NCBI GenBank assembly: GCA_002482815.1
Contig: DLGS01000164.1
Coordinates: forward strand, 1,680 to 8,551
Length of the DNA stretch: 6,872 bases
Source: Bacteroidetes bacterium UBA7688
Lineage (GTDB): Bacteria; Bacteroidota; Bacteroidia; Chitinophagales; Chitinophagaceae
Reading direction: 5' to 3'
Shown here: positions 1-6,872 of the stretch, in pieces
How positions within the stretch are numbered: the stretch's first letter is position 1
Layout: every line of letters starts with the position of its first letter
Notes under the pieces: generated by a model
What the model was told of the DNA's origin: nothing
The model's input: only the letters and a program-made list of their open reading frames with translations
Databases searched by the model: none
Position numbers and translations under genes: made by a program

Positions 1-912
1 GTCTTTGCCTCGTTTATGGCATTGCTGAAATCAGGAGATCATCTTATAGCGTGTAAATCAATTTTTGGCAGCACTCATACGATTATCAGCAAGTATCTGC
101 AAAAATATGGCATTCAATATTCTTATGTGGATGCAGGGCACCCGGAAGAATGGGAGGCTTCTATTCAGGAAAACACGAGGATGATTTATTTGGAAACACC
201 TACGAATCCGGGACTTGATATTATTGACCTGGAGTTTGCCGGTGCTTTGGCAAAAAAGCACAACCTGATTTTGAATGTTGATAATTGTTTTGCTACACCT
301 ATTGCTCAGCGCCCGATTGAATTTGGCGCTCATCTGGTCACTCATTCTGCAACTAAATGGCTGGACGGACAAGGCCGTGTATTGGGTGGGGTAATTGTCG
401 GTCGTGCAGATTTAATCAAAGAAATCTATGCGTTTTGCAGAAGCAGTGGCCCTGCACTTTCTCCATTCAACGCCTGGATTCTCAGTAAAAGCCTTGAAAC
501 CCTGGATGTGCGTATGGAACGTCATGCAAGCAATGCAATGTTTTTGGCGGAGCACTTAGAAAATCACCCCCAACTCAATTGGCTTAAGTATCCGTTTTTA
601 CCATCGCATCCATCTTATGCGATTGCCAAAAGGCAAATGAGCAATGGAGGGGGAATTGTTTGTTTTGAACTGAAAGGAGGCGTAGAAGCCGGGCGATCTT
701 TTCTCGATAAATTAAAGATGCTATCACTTACTGCCAACCTTGGAGATACAAGAAGTATTGCCTCACATCCTGCCAGCACAACGCACGCCAAATTGAGCGA
801 AGAAGAACGTCTCGCCACAAATATAACCGGAGGACTGGTGCGTATTTCTGTTGGCTTGGAACACAGGGAAGATATTTTGAATGATATTCTACAAGCGTTG
901 AGCAATATATAA
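1..912 (+). CDS. metZ: O-succinylhomoserine sulfhydrylase, PLP-dependent (5' partial)
   Basis: This is a Cys/Met-metabolism PLP enzyme (fold type I, cystathionine gamma-synthase superfamily). MetZ joins sulfide to O-succinylhomoserine to make homocysteine for methionine synthesis in the cytoplasm. The reading frame is open from base 1, so the gene begins outside the window. About 303 residues are visible against a usual 390-400, so roughly 90 N-terminal residues are missing. Numbering from the ATG at 16, which is probably internal, the PLP-pyridine aspartate is D89 in NVDNCFATP. The Schiff-base lysine is K114 (bases 355-357) in HSATKWLDGQGR. A substrate-carboxylate arginine is R276 in GLVRISVGLE. 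The motifs SATKWLDGQGRVLGG, SGPALSPFNAW and NLGDTRSIASHPASTTHAKL resemble MetZ more than MetB or methionine gamma-lyase, but specificity within this superfamily is hard to settle by eye. O-acetylhomoserine sulfhydrylase is the main alternative. The gene converges on the unknown gene at 985-2604 and is not in its operon. Confidence 0.85.
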   Translation, partial: VFASFMALLKSGDHLIACKSIFGSTHTIISKYLQKYGIQYSYVDAGHPEEWEASIQENTRMIYLETPTNPGLDIIDLEFAGALAKKHNLILNVDNCFATPIAQRPIEFGAHLVTHSATKWLDGQGRVLGGVIVGRADLIKEIYAFCRSSGPALSPFNAWILSKSLETLDVRMERHASNAMFLAEHLENHPQLNWLKYPFLPSHPSYAIAKRQMSNGGGIVCFELKGGVEAGRSFLDKLKMLSLTANLGDTRSIASHPASTTHAKLSEEERLATNITGGLVRISVGLEHREDILNDILQALSNI

Positions 913-933
913 TTGATCCGTTTTCGGGTAAAT

Positions 934-964
934 AAAAGGGTGAAACAAAACGTTTCACCTTTTT
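934..964. terminator. Bidirectional intrinsic terminator between convergent genes
   Basis: An inverted repeat has arms at 934-946 and 952-964 and a five-base loop (aaaac). The core arms ggtgaaac/gtttcacc pair perfectly and are extended by one G-T pair and four A-T pairs. A T run at 960-965 serves the plus-strand metZ, whose stop codon ends 21 bases before the stem. The A run at 934-937 gives a shorter U run for the minus-strand gene ending at 985, 20 bases from the stem. Dual use is inferred from symmetry and position. The plus-strand direction has the better U tract. Confidence 0.8.
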
Positions 965-984
965 TATATTTTAGCTGAAGAATA

Positions 985-2604
985 TTATTGCGGAATGGAT
1001 TCCAACCACATGGAAAGGCTGTTTCCATGAAGATGATACAACAAGACTTTGCCTGAAGAAGCAGGAATGACATTTTTATACAGTTCAGGATTTGAAACAC
1101 TGAAAGTGCCTTCATCCTCAAATGTGTATTTTGTTCCTGAGCCTGACATGGCTTTACTGAATTTGCCAACTTTATTCAAGCCTTCTGACACCCATTTATC
1201 CATATCGATACTACCGATATTGGCTGCTGATGTGGCACCAACAGGTAAGAAGTAAGCTCTGGTTTTTATGCCGTCATCATTTTTATACATGATGTATTGT
1301 GTTCCGTTTGCTTCCACTAAATCTCTGTAACAGAAAAATTTACGTTTGTGTAATTCCTGTGCCATGGCCAGTCCTTTTTCGTCTGCTAAAGAACCTTTGA
1401 TAACAGCTTCTTTTGTTGTTTTTTCTATACGGTCAATACTTTTCAATTCGCCGTTGCTGTCGAAATTAAACATTGAAAAATCCATTACGGTAAATCCTTT
1501 TTCTTTGCTGTTAGCCATAGAGTTTAAAGAAGTTGAGCCGCTGGCTAAACCTCCAAGTTTCATCATTCCGCTACCAGTCGAAGCAGCATCCATTGATTTT
1601 CTCCATGTTTCTCCAACAATTACATAGGTGCCATCTTTCTTTTGGATTAATCCTTCAATCAGCACTTTGGTTTTGCCACCAAATATGGCTGTCGAGAAAT
1701 CTCCGGTAATCAGATCCTTCACTTTTTTCCAGCTGGTTTTGCTGAATTTCGATACTGTTCCGTCCGCATTTAGTAAGGCAAAAAATAATCCGTCAGAATT
1801 TTTTTCGTCATATTTTCCATCATTAAAAAACATACCACCTGTTGCTACCTGACTTTTGTCATCAACAGTAATAAAATCAGGATAACCACCATCTTCCTCA
1901 TTTACCAGCGCAGTAGCATACAATTGGTCGCCGGTTTCTACTGAAAGTGCCTGAACGCTGAAAACGTGTTTGTCGCCGGTCAAAGCATTTGCTTTTTCTT
2001 TACGGAGCATAAATAATTTTCCGTCTTTCAATTTGCTGTCTTCAATGCTCCAGATTCCTTTTTCAGGGAAATAAGATTTGTTATACACGCTAACCAGTTC
2101 TTTGCTGATGCGCTCCACCTGATAGCCGAATTTTTTGTCTTTTTCAGGACGGATCACTAAAAATTCATTGTCGTTAATGCCATGAATTACCGGGTCGTTA
2201 TCAGACATCAACAATCTTGAACGAACATCTTCTTCTACATTCAGTTTGATGATCGTGCCTGTTTTGTCGAATGAAGCCGTTGTTCTTTTGCGTTTAATAG
2301 GGTCAGAAAAAATAAACAAAAATGCATTTCCGTTGAAGCATGATGCTGCCAGGTATGAATTTTTAGAGATCTCAACTTCTGTCTTTTTTACTTCTTTCAG
2401 GTCTTTGTCATAAATGGCCAATATAAAATTTGCCATTCCTTTGTTTTCTGTTTTTTCGCCAAAGAAGAAAGTGTAGAAATAATCGCCGTTCAAACTTTGA
2501 ACACCTGAAAATCCACGGGTAGAAACATCTTCCAGTGTTATCTCCTGGCTAAATCCAGCTACAGCGCTAACGCACATGGCCAGGGTAATTAATATTTTTT
2601 TCAT
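985..2604 (-). CDS. Exported protein of unknown function, beta-rich, possibly propeller-like
   Basis: The product is 539 residues and I do not recognise it securely; I have only a weak recollection of an uncharacterised Bacteroidota family (DUF6770) of this appearance. Residues 1-20 form a Sec signal peptide: a KK start, a hydrophobic core (ILITLAMCVSAVAG), and probable cleavage near FSQ-E. There is no lipobox cysteine, so a periplasmic or secreted protein is expected. The mature part is rich in short beta-like stretches ending in D/N-G turns, such as FDKTGTI (112-118), GGMFFNDGKYDEKNSDGLFF (256-275) with LLNADG after it, and FNFDSNGEL (379-387). This suggests repeated blades, but is not proof. 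A Gly/Ser-rich stretch lies at 342-363. No catalytic motif is visible. The frame stays open upstream to an ATG at 2694. I chose the ATG at 2604 because it gives the signal peptide and lies just after a promoter, while the longer form would begin inside a terminator hairpin. It appears to be a single-gene transcript. Confidence 0.85.
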   Translation of the reverse strand: MKKILITLAMCVSAVAGFSQEITLEDVSTRGFSGVQSLNGDYFYTFFFGEKTENKGMANFILAIYDKDLKEVKKTEVEISKNSYLAASCFNGNAFLFIFSDPIKRKRTTASFDKTGTIIKLNVEEDVRSRLLMSDNDPVIHGINDNEFLVIRPEKDKKFGYQVERISKELVSVYNKSYFPEKGIWSIEDSKLKDGKLFMLRKEKANALTGDKHVFSVQALSVETGDQLYATALVNEEDGGYPDFITVDDKSQVATGGMFFNDGKYDEKNSDGLFFALLNADGTVSKFSKTSWKKVKDLITGDFSTAIFGGKTKVLIEGLIQKKDGTYVIVGETWRKSMDAASTGSGMMKLGGLASGSTSLNSMANSKEKGFTVMDFSMFNFDSNGELKSIDRIEKTTKEAVIKGSLADEKGLAMAQELHKRKFFCYRDLVEANGTQYIMYKNDDGIKTRAYFLPVGATSAANIGSIDMDKWVSEGLNKVGKFSKAMSGSGTKYTFEDEGTFSVSNPELYKNVIPASSGKVLLYHLHGNSLSMWLESIPQ

Positions 2605-2618
2605 GTTTATAATTTGTG

Positions 2619-2626
2619 CAAATGTA
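2619..2626 (-). promoter_or_regulatory. Bacteroidota-type -7 promoter element of the unknown exported gene
   Basis: Read on the minus strand, 2626-2619 is TACATTTG, a perfect match to the Bacteroidota primary-sigma -7 consensus TAnnTTTG. The region about 20 bases further upstream is T-rich but lacks a clear TTG/TTTG -33 box. Transcription should start roughly 5-7 bases downstream, leaving only about 8-10 bases of AT-rich leader (aattataaac) before the ATG at 2604. No Shine-Dalgarno sequence is seen, as is common in this phylum. Confidence 0.65.
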
Positions 2627-2690
2627 CGGGATTGAAACTTTAAAAAATAAAAAATTAAAATATAAAAGATCTTCCATAAATCTATAAGTA

Positions 2691-2726
2691 ACAAAAAGCC
2701 TGCTGAATTTTCAACAGGCTTTTTGT
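2691..2726 (-). terminator. Intrinsic terminator of the RND efflux operon
   Basis: A perfect 12-bp inverted repeat, ACAAAAAGCCTG (2691-2702) and CAGGCTTTTTGT (2715-2726), encloses a 12-base loop. It begins 25 bases after the stop codon of the outer-membrane factor gene. On the minus strand the transcript ends in GGCUUUUUGU, so the U tract forms part of the descending stem. The plus-strand reading has an equal T run, but no plus-strand gene enters from the left. The hairpin therefore most likely stops efflux transcripts before they enter the exported-protein gene. Confidence 0.85.
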
Positions 2727-2751
2727 AATCTAATCATCTGGTAATTATTCT

Positions 2752-4194
2752 TTACTTCCAGCCTCCACCTAATGCACGATAAAGATTTACGGAAGCATTC
2801 ATTTGTTGCATTTTTGTTTCCACCAGGTCGAATTTAGATTCCAGAGCGTCTCTCTGTGTTAGTAACACTTCCATATAATCTGCACGTGCCGATTTGAAAA
2901 GGTCGTTGGAGATCGATATCGATTGGGTGAGTGCCTGTACCTGTTTCGATTTCAGGTCGTAACTCTTTTCAAGATTATTGAGCCTGGACATCTGATTAAC
3001 CACTTCTATGTAAGCATTCAGAATGGTCCGCTCATAATTATAGACTGCCTGCACCTGCTTTGCATTAGCGGTATAGTAAGTTGCCTTTATAGCATTACGG
3101 TTAATCAGTGGCGCCATAAGGTCGCCTGCCAGTGAATACAGTAAAGACTGTGGCTTAATCAGATAGGTTGGATCAAAGGCACGATAACCTGCTGTTGCGG
3201 AAATGCCAACCGAAGGGTAAAAACGGGCTTTCGCAGATTTGACATCTAATTTAGTGGCCGCCAGCTCTTGCTCGGCTCTTTTAATATCAGGCCGGTTATC
3301 AAGCAACTGTGCAGGAATTCCGGAAGATGCAATGATTGGCACAAATGTTTCAAACGACTGAGTGGTACGCGCAACAGGCTGGGGGTAACGGCCCAGCAGG
3401 AAGTTTATCCTGTTTTCTGTTTCGATAATTCTTTGCTGTATGTTGTATTGCAGGCTCTGTGTTTTTAATACTTCTGCTTCGAATTTTCGTACAGCCAGTT
3501 CGGTAACCTTTGCCGCTTCTTTTTGCAGTCTTACAATTCTTAGCGCGTTACTCTGTATATCGATATTCTGACGGACAATGCTCAGTTGATTATCCAGCGA
3601 CAACAATTCGTAGTAAGAACCTGCCACTTCAGCCACCAGGTTTGTTACTGTAAAATTTCTGCCCTCTACAGAAGCCAGATACCTTTTTGCCGCTGCTCTT
3701 TTCGCATTGCGCAATTTACCCCAGATATCCGTTTCCCAGGAAGCCCTTACGCCAAGCATAAAATCTGGTAGCGGTTCAGGCATTTCCCTGCCGGGAGTAA
3801 TATTGGTGTTGGCTTCCATCGCTCCGATATTCGTGTAACGGGCTACTTTATCTAGTCCGGCACCTGCCTGCAGGCTTACAAAAGGCAGATACTCTCCTTT
3901 CCTGGCTCGAACCTCATTTCCGGAAATTTCGATTTCCTGCATGGCAATATTCAGCTCCTGATTGTTTTTTAAGGTGCTATCAATCAATGTTGCGAGATAA
4001 GGATCCGTAAAGAAAGTCCTCCATTGCTGCAGGGCAATATTCGTTGTGTCCTGCTGCGGTTTGTTGGTATACACATCGGGTACTGCTTTCGATTCTTTTC
4101 TCGGCTTTACTATGGCAGGAATTTTACATCCTGTATTCATTATTGTGATAAAGGCCAGCGCAATGCAGCCGCATATTATTTTCTTAATGTTCAT
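2752..4194 (-). CDS. RND efflux outer-membrane factor lipoprotein (NodT/OprM/TolC family)
   Basis: At 480 residues it has the full length usual for this family. It forms the trimeric outer-membrane channel of a tripartite drug or toxin efflux pump. Residues 1-22 are a signal peptide with a candidate lipidated cysteine at C23 (IMNTGC). Asn at -3 departs from the usual hydrophobic residue. Two outer-membrane-efflux repeats follow. The first (about 60-265) contains ELNIAMQEIE, GVRASWETDIWGKLRNAK (148-165) and SYYELLSLDNQL. The second (about 295-475) contains LLDNRPDIKRAEQELAATK (297-315), ARFYPSVGISATAGY (323-337) and APLINRNAI, and ends in the family's typical C-terminus LYRALGGGWK. Long Ala/Gln/Lys-rich helices fit the periplasmic alpha-barrel. 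The ATG at 4194 overlaps the end of the pump gene by 11 bases (ATGAACATTAA), with a purine stretch AGAGAA directly before it, so translational coupling is likely. Substrates cannot be inferred. Confidence 0.95.
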   Translation of the reverse strand: MNIKKIICGCIALAFITIMNTGCKIPAIVKPRKESKAVPDVYTNKPQQDTTNIALQQWRTFFTDPYLATLIDSTLKNNQELNIAMQEIEISGNEVRARKGEYLPFVSLQAGAGLDKVARYTNIGAMEANTNITPGREMPEPLPDFMLGVRASWETDIWGKLRNAKRAAAKRYLASVEGRNFTVTNLVAEVAGSYYELLSLDNQLSIVRQNIDIQSNALRIVRLQKEAAKVTELAVRKFEAEVLKTQSLQYNIQQRIIETENRINFLLGRYPQPVARTTQSFETFVPIIASSGIPAQLLDNRPDIKRAEQELAATKLDVKSAKARFYPSVGISATAGYRAFDPTYLIKPQSLLYSLAGDLMAPLINRNAIKATYYTANAKQVQAVYNYERTILNAYIEVVNQMSRLNNLEKSYDLKSKQVQALTQSISISNDLFKSARADYMEVLLTQRDALESKFDLVETKMQQMNASVNLYRALGGGWK

Positions 4195-6872
4195 TTCTCT
4201 CGTGGGTTTCTAAAGGTTCTGAAAAATTGTCCATCTGGTGTACTAATAATTCTGATAAAGAACTGTCTTCTTCATCCCGTATCATTTTTCTTCCATCGGC
4301 CCAGGAGCCAAAAATGTAATATAGACCCGGCACGATGATTACTCCGAAAACAGTTCCGAAGAGCATTCCGCCAAGAGCGGCACCACCAAGCGTTTTGTTG
4401 CCAATGGCTCCCGCTCCTCTGGCTACAATCAACGGTATCAGGCCGGCAATAAATGCAAAAGATGTCATCAGGATAGGACGGAAACGCACTTTAGCACCTT
4501 CGATAGCAGCCTCAAGAACACTGAATCCTTCGTGCCTTTTTTGAACGGCAAATTCCACAATCAATACTGCGTTTTTGCCGAGCAAGCCTACGAGCATGAT
4601 AAGACCAATCTGAGCATAAATATTGTTTTCGAGGCCCATCAGCTTAAGCATCAGGAAGGTGCCGAAAATACCGACAGGAAGAGAAAAAACGACTGCCAGC
4701 GGAATAATAAAACTCTCGTATTGCGCAGCCAAAACAAAATATACGAATGCCAGAACAATGAGGAAAATATACACTGACTCGTTACCCTTGTTCGACTCGT
4801 CAAACGAAAGTCCTTCCCATGCGATGTCGTATCCTTTGGGTAACTCTTTAGCCACCTCGCGCACTGCCTGTATTGCATCTGCTGTGGTAAAACCCTTTGC
4901 CGGTAAGCCCTGTATCGCTGCCGAGTTGTACATGTTATACCTTGTGATTTCATTCGGGCCTTGGCCTTTTACAAGCTTCATAAAAGCAGAATAAGGAACC
5001 ATTTCTCCATGGTCGTTTTTTACAAACAGATTAAGGATGTCGGACGGTAGCCTTCTGAATTTAGGATCTGACTGTACATACACTTTGAAAAAGCGGTTGA
5101 ATTTAATAAAGCCTTGCTCGTAAGTACTACCAACCATAATATTCAGGTTTTCCATAGCCTTTCCAATGGACACGCCTTTCTGCATGGCGAGGTCGTTGTC
5201 TATTTCCAGCTCGTATTGAGGATAGTTTGCGGCAAAGAATGTGAACAAGCCTGAGAGCTCTTTGCGTTTTCCCAAATCATCCATGAATTGTTTATTCACT
5301 TTGTCAAACTCATGATAGTCTGTCGTGGTATTCTTGTCGAGCAAACGCATAGAAAATCCTCCGGACGAACCAAATCCGGGAATTGCCGGTGGTTCGAAAA
5401 ATTCAATCTTTGCGCCAAGATTTCTTGTTTTTTCTTCAAGCTCTTCCATAATTTCCCGCACATCATGTTTTCTGTCCGACCACGATTTCAGGTTGATTAA
5501 ACATGTTCCTGCGTTGGATCCTCGACCCTCTGTCATAATCTCATAACCGGCGAGTGAGGATACAGACTCTACTCCGTCCACATGCTCACAGATGGTTTGC
5601 AGCCTGCGCGAAACTTCGTTTGTTGTTTCAAGTGTAGAACCGGGAGGTGTTTGAATAATGGCATAAATTGTACCCTGGTCTTCATTGGGAATAAAACCGG
5701 AAGGAAGTACTTTATTCATCAAATAAGTTCCTGCGCAGAAAGTCAGCAATACTGTAAAAGTCACTACTCTTCTGTTTACAATTAACTTGAGCAAGCCAAC
5801 ATACCTGCCGGTCATTTTATCAAATCCACGGTTGAAGCTGTCCAGTCCTCTTGTCAGAATGTTCTTTTTCTTTTTCTGTCCATGGGTGTTTTTAAGCAAC
5901 ATCGCACAGAGTACAGGGGTTAGTGTAAGTGCCACGATTGCTGAAATTACAATAGCACTGGCCATTGTAATAGAGAACTGACGATAGAATGTGCCGACCG
6001 GACCGGACATAAAAGATATGGGCAGGAATACAGAAACCATTACAGCTGTAATAGCGATAATAGCTCCGCTGATTTCGCCCAATACTTTTTTCACCGCCTG
6101 ATAAGGTGTTATATCCGGAAACTCTTCAAATTTGGCATGAACAGCTTCCACCACAACAATCGCATCATCTACTACGATACCAATGGCAAGCACTAAAGCG
6201 AATAGGGTGACCAGATTGATAGAAAGCCCGAAAAGTTGCATCGCAAAAAATGCGCCGATAAGGGAAACCGGTACTGCTAAAATCGGAATCAGTGTGGAGC
6301 GCCAGTCGCCAAGAAATATAAACACCACAATCGCTACCAGAAGGAATGCATCGCGGAGTGTATGAACTACCTGCTCAATTGAAGCGTCCAGGAATTTTGA
6401 AACGTCATAACTGATTTTATAATCCATGCCTGGCGGGAAATTTTCTTTCATTTCTTCCAGTTTGGCTTTTACATTTTCAATTACCTCACTGGCATTACTG
6501 CCGTAGTTCTGTTTCAAGACAATAGACGCTGACGGATGACCATCCAGGTTGGAGTAAATGTCAAAGAATTCACTACCTAATTCTGCTTTTCCGATGTCTT
6601 TCAGTCGAATGGCTTCCCCCTCAGAATTGGCACGGATGATAATGTTTTCATACTCTGAAGGTTCGCTGTAGCGGCCTTTATACGTCAAGACATATTCCAG
6701 CGATTGAGCTTGTATACCGGAGCTTTGTCCGAGTCTCCCCGGGCGTCCCACGATACTTTGCTCGCCAAGGGCTTTCATCACTTCGTCTACAGAAATGTTG
6801 TATGCCCGCATACGGTCCGGGTTCAGCCATACACGCATAGCATAGGTCCGGCTACCTAATATCTGCGTTCGT
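4184..6872 (-). CDS. RND multidrug efflux inner-membrane pump, AcrB/MexB (HAE-1) type (N-terminus missing)
   Basis: This is the proton-driven inner-membrane transporter of a tripartite efflux system. The frame is open to the window edge. Before the internal Met at 6838 one reads RTQILGSRTYA, then MRVWLNPDRM, matching AcrB near residue 184. About 170 N-terminal residues, including TM1, are therefore missing. Numbering from that Met, the membrane segments are roughly TM2 160-178, TM3 182-203, TM4 207-230, TM5 258-277, TM6 288-314, TM7 357-375, TM8 689-707, TM9 711-733, TM10 740-762, TM11 786-806 and TM12 818-843. The proton-relay residues are present: D224-D225 in AIGIVVDDAIVVVE (AcrB D407/D408) and K755 in GLLGKNAVLIVEFA (AcrB K940). 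The large periplasmic loop (376-688) opens with GFIPNEDQGT and carries a switch-loop equivalent GFGSSGG (488-494) differing from AcrB GFGFAGR. The hydrophilic tail after TM12 is about 40 residues. The outer-membrane factor follows with an 11-base overlap. An adaptor gene is expected upstream. The AcrB type is well supported; its substrates are unknown. Confidence 0.96.
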   Translation of the reverse strand, partial: RTQILGSRTYAMRVWLNPDRMRAYNISVDEVMKALGEQSIVGRPGRLGQSSGIQAQSLEYVLTYKGRYSEPSEYENIIIRANSEGEAIRLKDIGKAELGSEFFDIYSNLDGHPSASIVLKQNYGSNASEVIENVKAKLEEMKENFPPGMDYKISYDVSKFLDASIEQVVHTLRDAFLLVAIVVFIFLGDWRSTLIPILAVPVSLIGAFFAMQLFGLSINLVTLFALVLAIGIVVDDAIVVVEAVHAKFEEFPDITPYQAVKKVLGEISGAIIAITAVMVSVFLPISFMSGPVGTFYRQFSITMASAIVISAIVALTLTPVLCAMLLKNTHGQKKKKNILTRGLDSFNRGFDKMTGRYVGLLKLIVNRRVVTFTVLLTFCAGTYLMNKVLPSGFIPNEDQGTIYAIIQTPPGSTLETTNEVSRRLQTICEHVDGVESVSSLAGYEIMTEGRGSNAGTCLINLKSWSDRKHDVREIMEELEEKTRNLGAKIEFFEPPAIPGFGSSGGFSMRLLDKNTTTDYHEFDKVNKQFMDDLGKRKELSGLFTFFAANYPQYELEIDNDLAMQKGVSIGKAMENLNIMVGSTYEQGFIKFNRFFKVYVQSDPKFRRLPSDILNLFVKNDHGEMVPYSAFMKLVKGQGPNEITRYNMYNSAAIQGLPAKGFTTADAIQAVREVAKELPKGYDIAWEGLSFDESNKGNESVYIFLIVLAFVYFVLAAQYESFIIPLAVVFSLPVGIFGTFLMLKLMGLENNIYAQIGLIMLVGLLGKNAVLIVEFAVQKRHEGFSVLEAAIEGAKVRFRPILMTSFAFIAGLIPLIVARGAGAIGNKTLGGAALGGMLFGTVFGVIIVPGLYYIFGSWADGRKMIRDEEDSSLSELLVHQMDNFSEPLETHERNEH

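Noticed and set aside
1..912. Cystathionine gamma-synthase or methionine gamma-lyase as the identity of the PLP enzyme
   Set aside because: The sequence around the PLP lysine (SATKWLDGQGR) and the NLGDTRSIASHPASTTHAKL-type segment fit sulfhydrylases better. The alternatives remain possible, since the N-terminus is missing.
615..1169. Minus-strand 184-codon open frame across the end of metZ and the start of the next gene
   Set aside because: It runs antisense to clearly coding metZ, crosses the terminator, overlaps the end of the exported-protein gene in another frame, and its translation has no protein-like pattern.
2605..2694. Hydrophobic 30-residue N-terminal extension of the exported protein, as a possible membrane anchor
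   Set aside because: Its hydrophobicity comes from AT-rich promoter DNA, and it would begin inside a terminator hairpin. The downstream Met has a proper signal peptide.
4024..4338. Plus-strand 104-codon open frame across the junction of the pump and outer-membrane factor genes
   Set aside because: It is antisense to both genes, and its Cys/Phe/Tyr-rich composition is typical of an antisense shadow. No separate promoter was seen.
4623..4994. Plus-strand 123-codon open frame opposite the RND pump
   Set aside because: It is entirely antisense to a strongly conserved part of the pump (TM8-TM10 region), with no ribosome-binding site, domain or signal peptide; a shadow of the real gene.
1..6872. 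CRISPR array, mobile element, tRNA, riboswitch or defence system
   Set aside because: No regularly spaced repeats, transposase-like frames, cloverleaf sequence or defence-type domains were seen. The gaps between genes are all under 150 bases and are accounted for by the promoter and terminators.

Overview
The window looks like an ordinary chromosomal stretch from a member of the Bacteroidota, possibly a Chitinophagaceae- or Sphingobacteria-like bacterium. The support is moderate GC content, translation starts with weak or no Shine-Dalgarno sequence, a perfect match to the Bacteroidota -7 promoter element (TAnnTTTG), and proteins that read like Bacteroidota versions of their families. The genus assignment is inference; the phylum is fairly secure. 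No tRNA, rRNA, CRISPR array, insertion sequence or phage gene was found, and no gap between genes reaches 300 bases.

Layout, left to right. Positions 1-912 (+) hold the C-terminal three quarters of a PLP-dependent sulfhydrylase of the Cys/Met metabolism family, best read as O-succinylhomoserine sulfhydrylase (MetZ), cut at its 5' end by the window edge. A hairpin at 934-964, with A's on one flank and T's on the other, probably terminates transcription from both sides, because the next gene runs towards it. Positions 985-2604 (-) encode a 539-residue exported protein of unknown function with a beta-rich, possibly propeller-like sequence. It has its own promoter just upstream of the start. A 12-bp perfect hairpin at 2691-2726 then separates it from the genes to its right.

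Positions 2752-6872 (-) hold two overlapping genes of a tripartite RND efflux system. An AcrB/MexB-type inner-membrane pump (N-terminus outside the window) comes first, followed by a NodT/OprM-type outer-membrane factor lipoprotein whose start codon lies inside the end of the pump gene. The periplasmic adaptor (AcrA/MexA type) is not in the window; it is expected just upstream of the pump, beyond 6872. Together these would form a proton-driven pump exporting toxic compounds from periplasm or membrane across the outer membrane.

Nothing here convincingly amounts to a previously undescribed system. The least explained object is the exported protein at 985-2604. Lesser points are its start-site correction, the altered switch loop in the pump, and the atypical lipobox of the outer-membrane factor.
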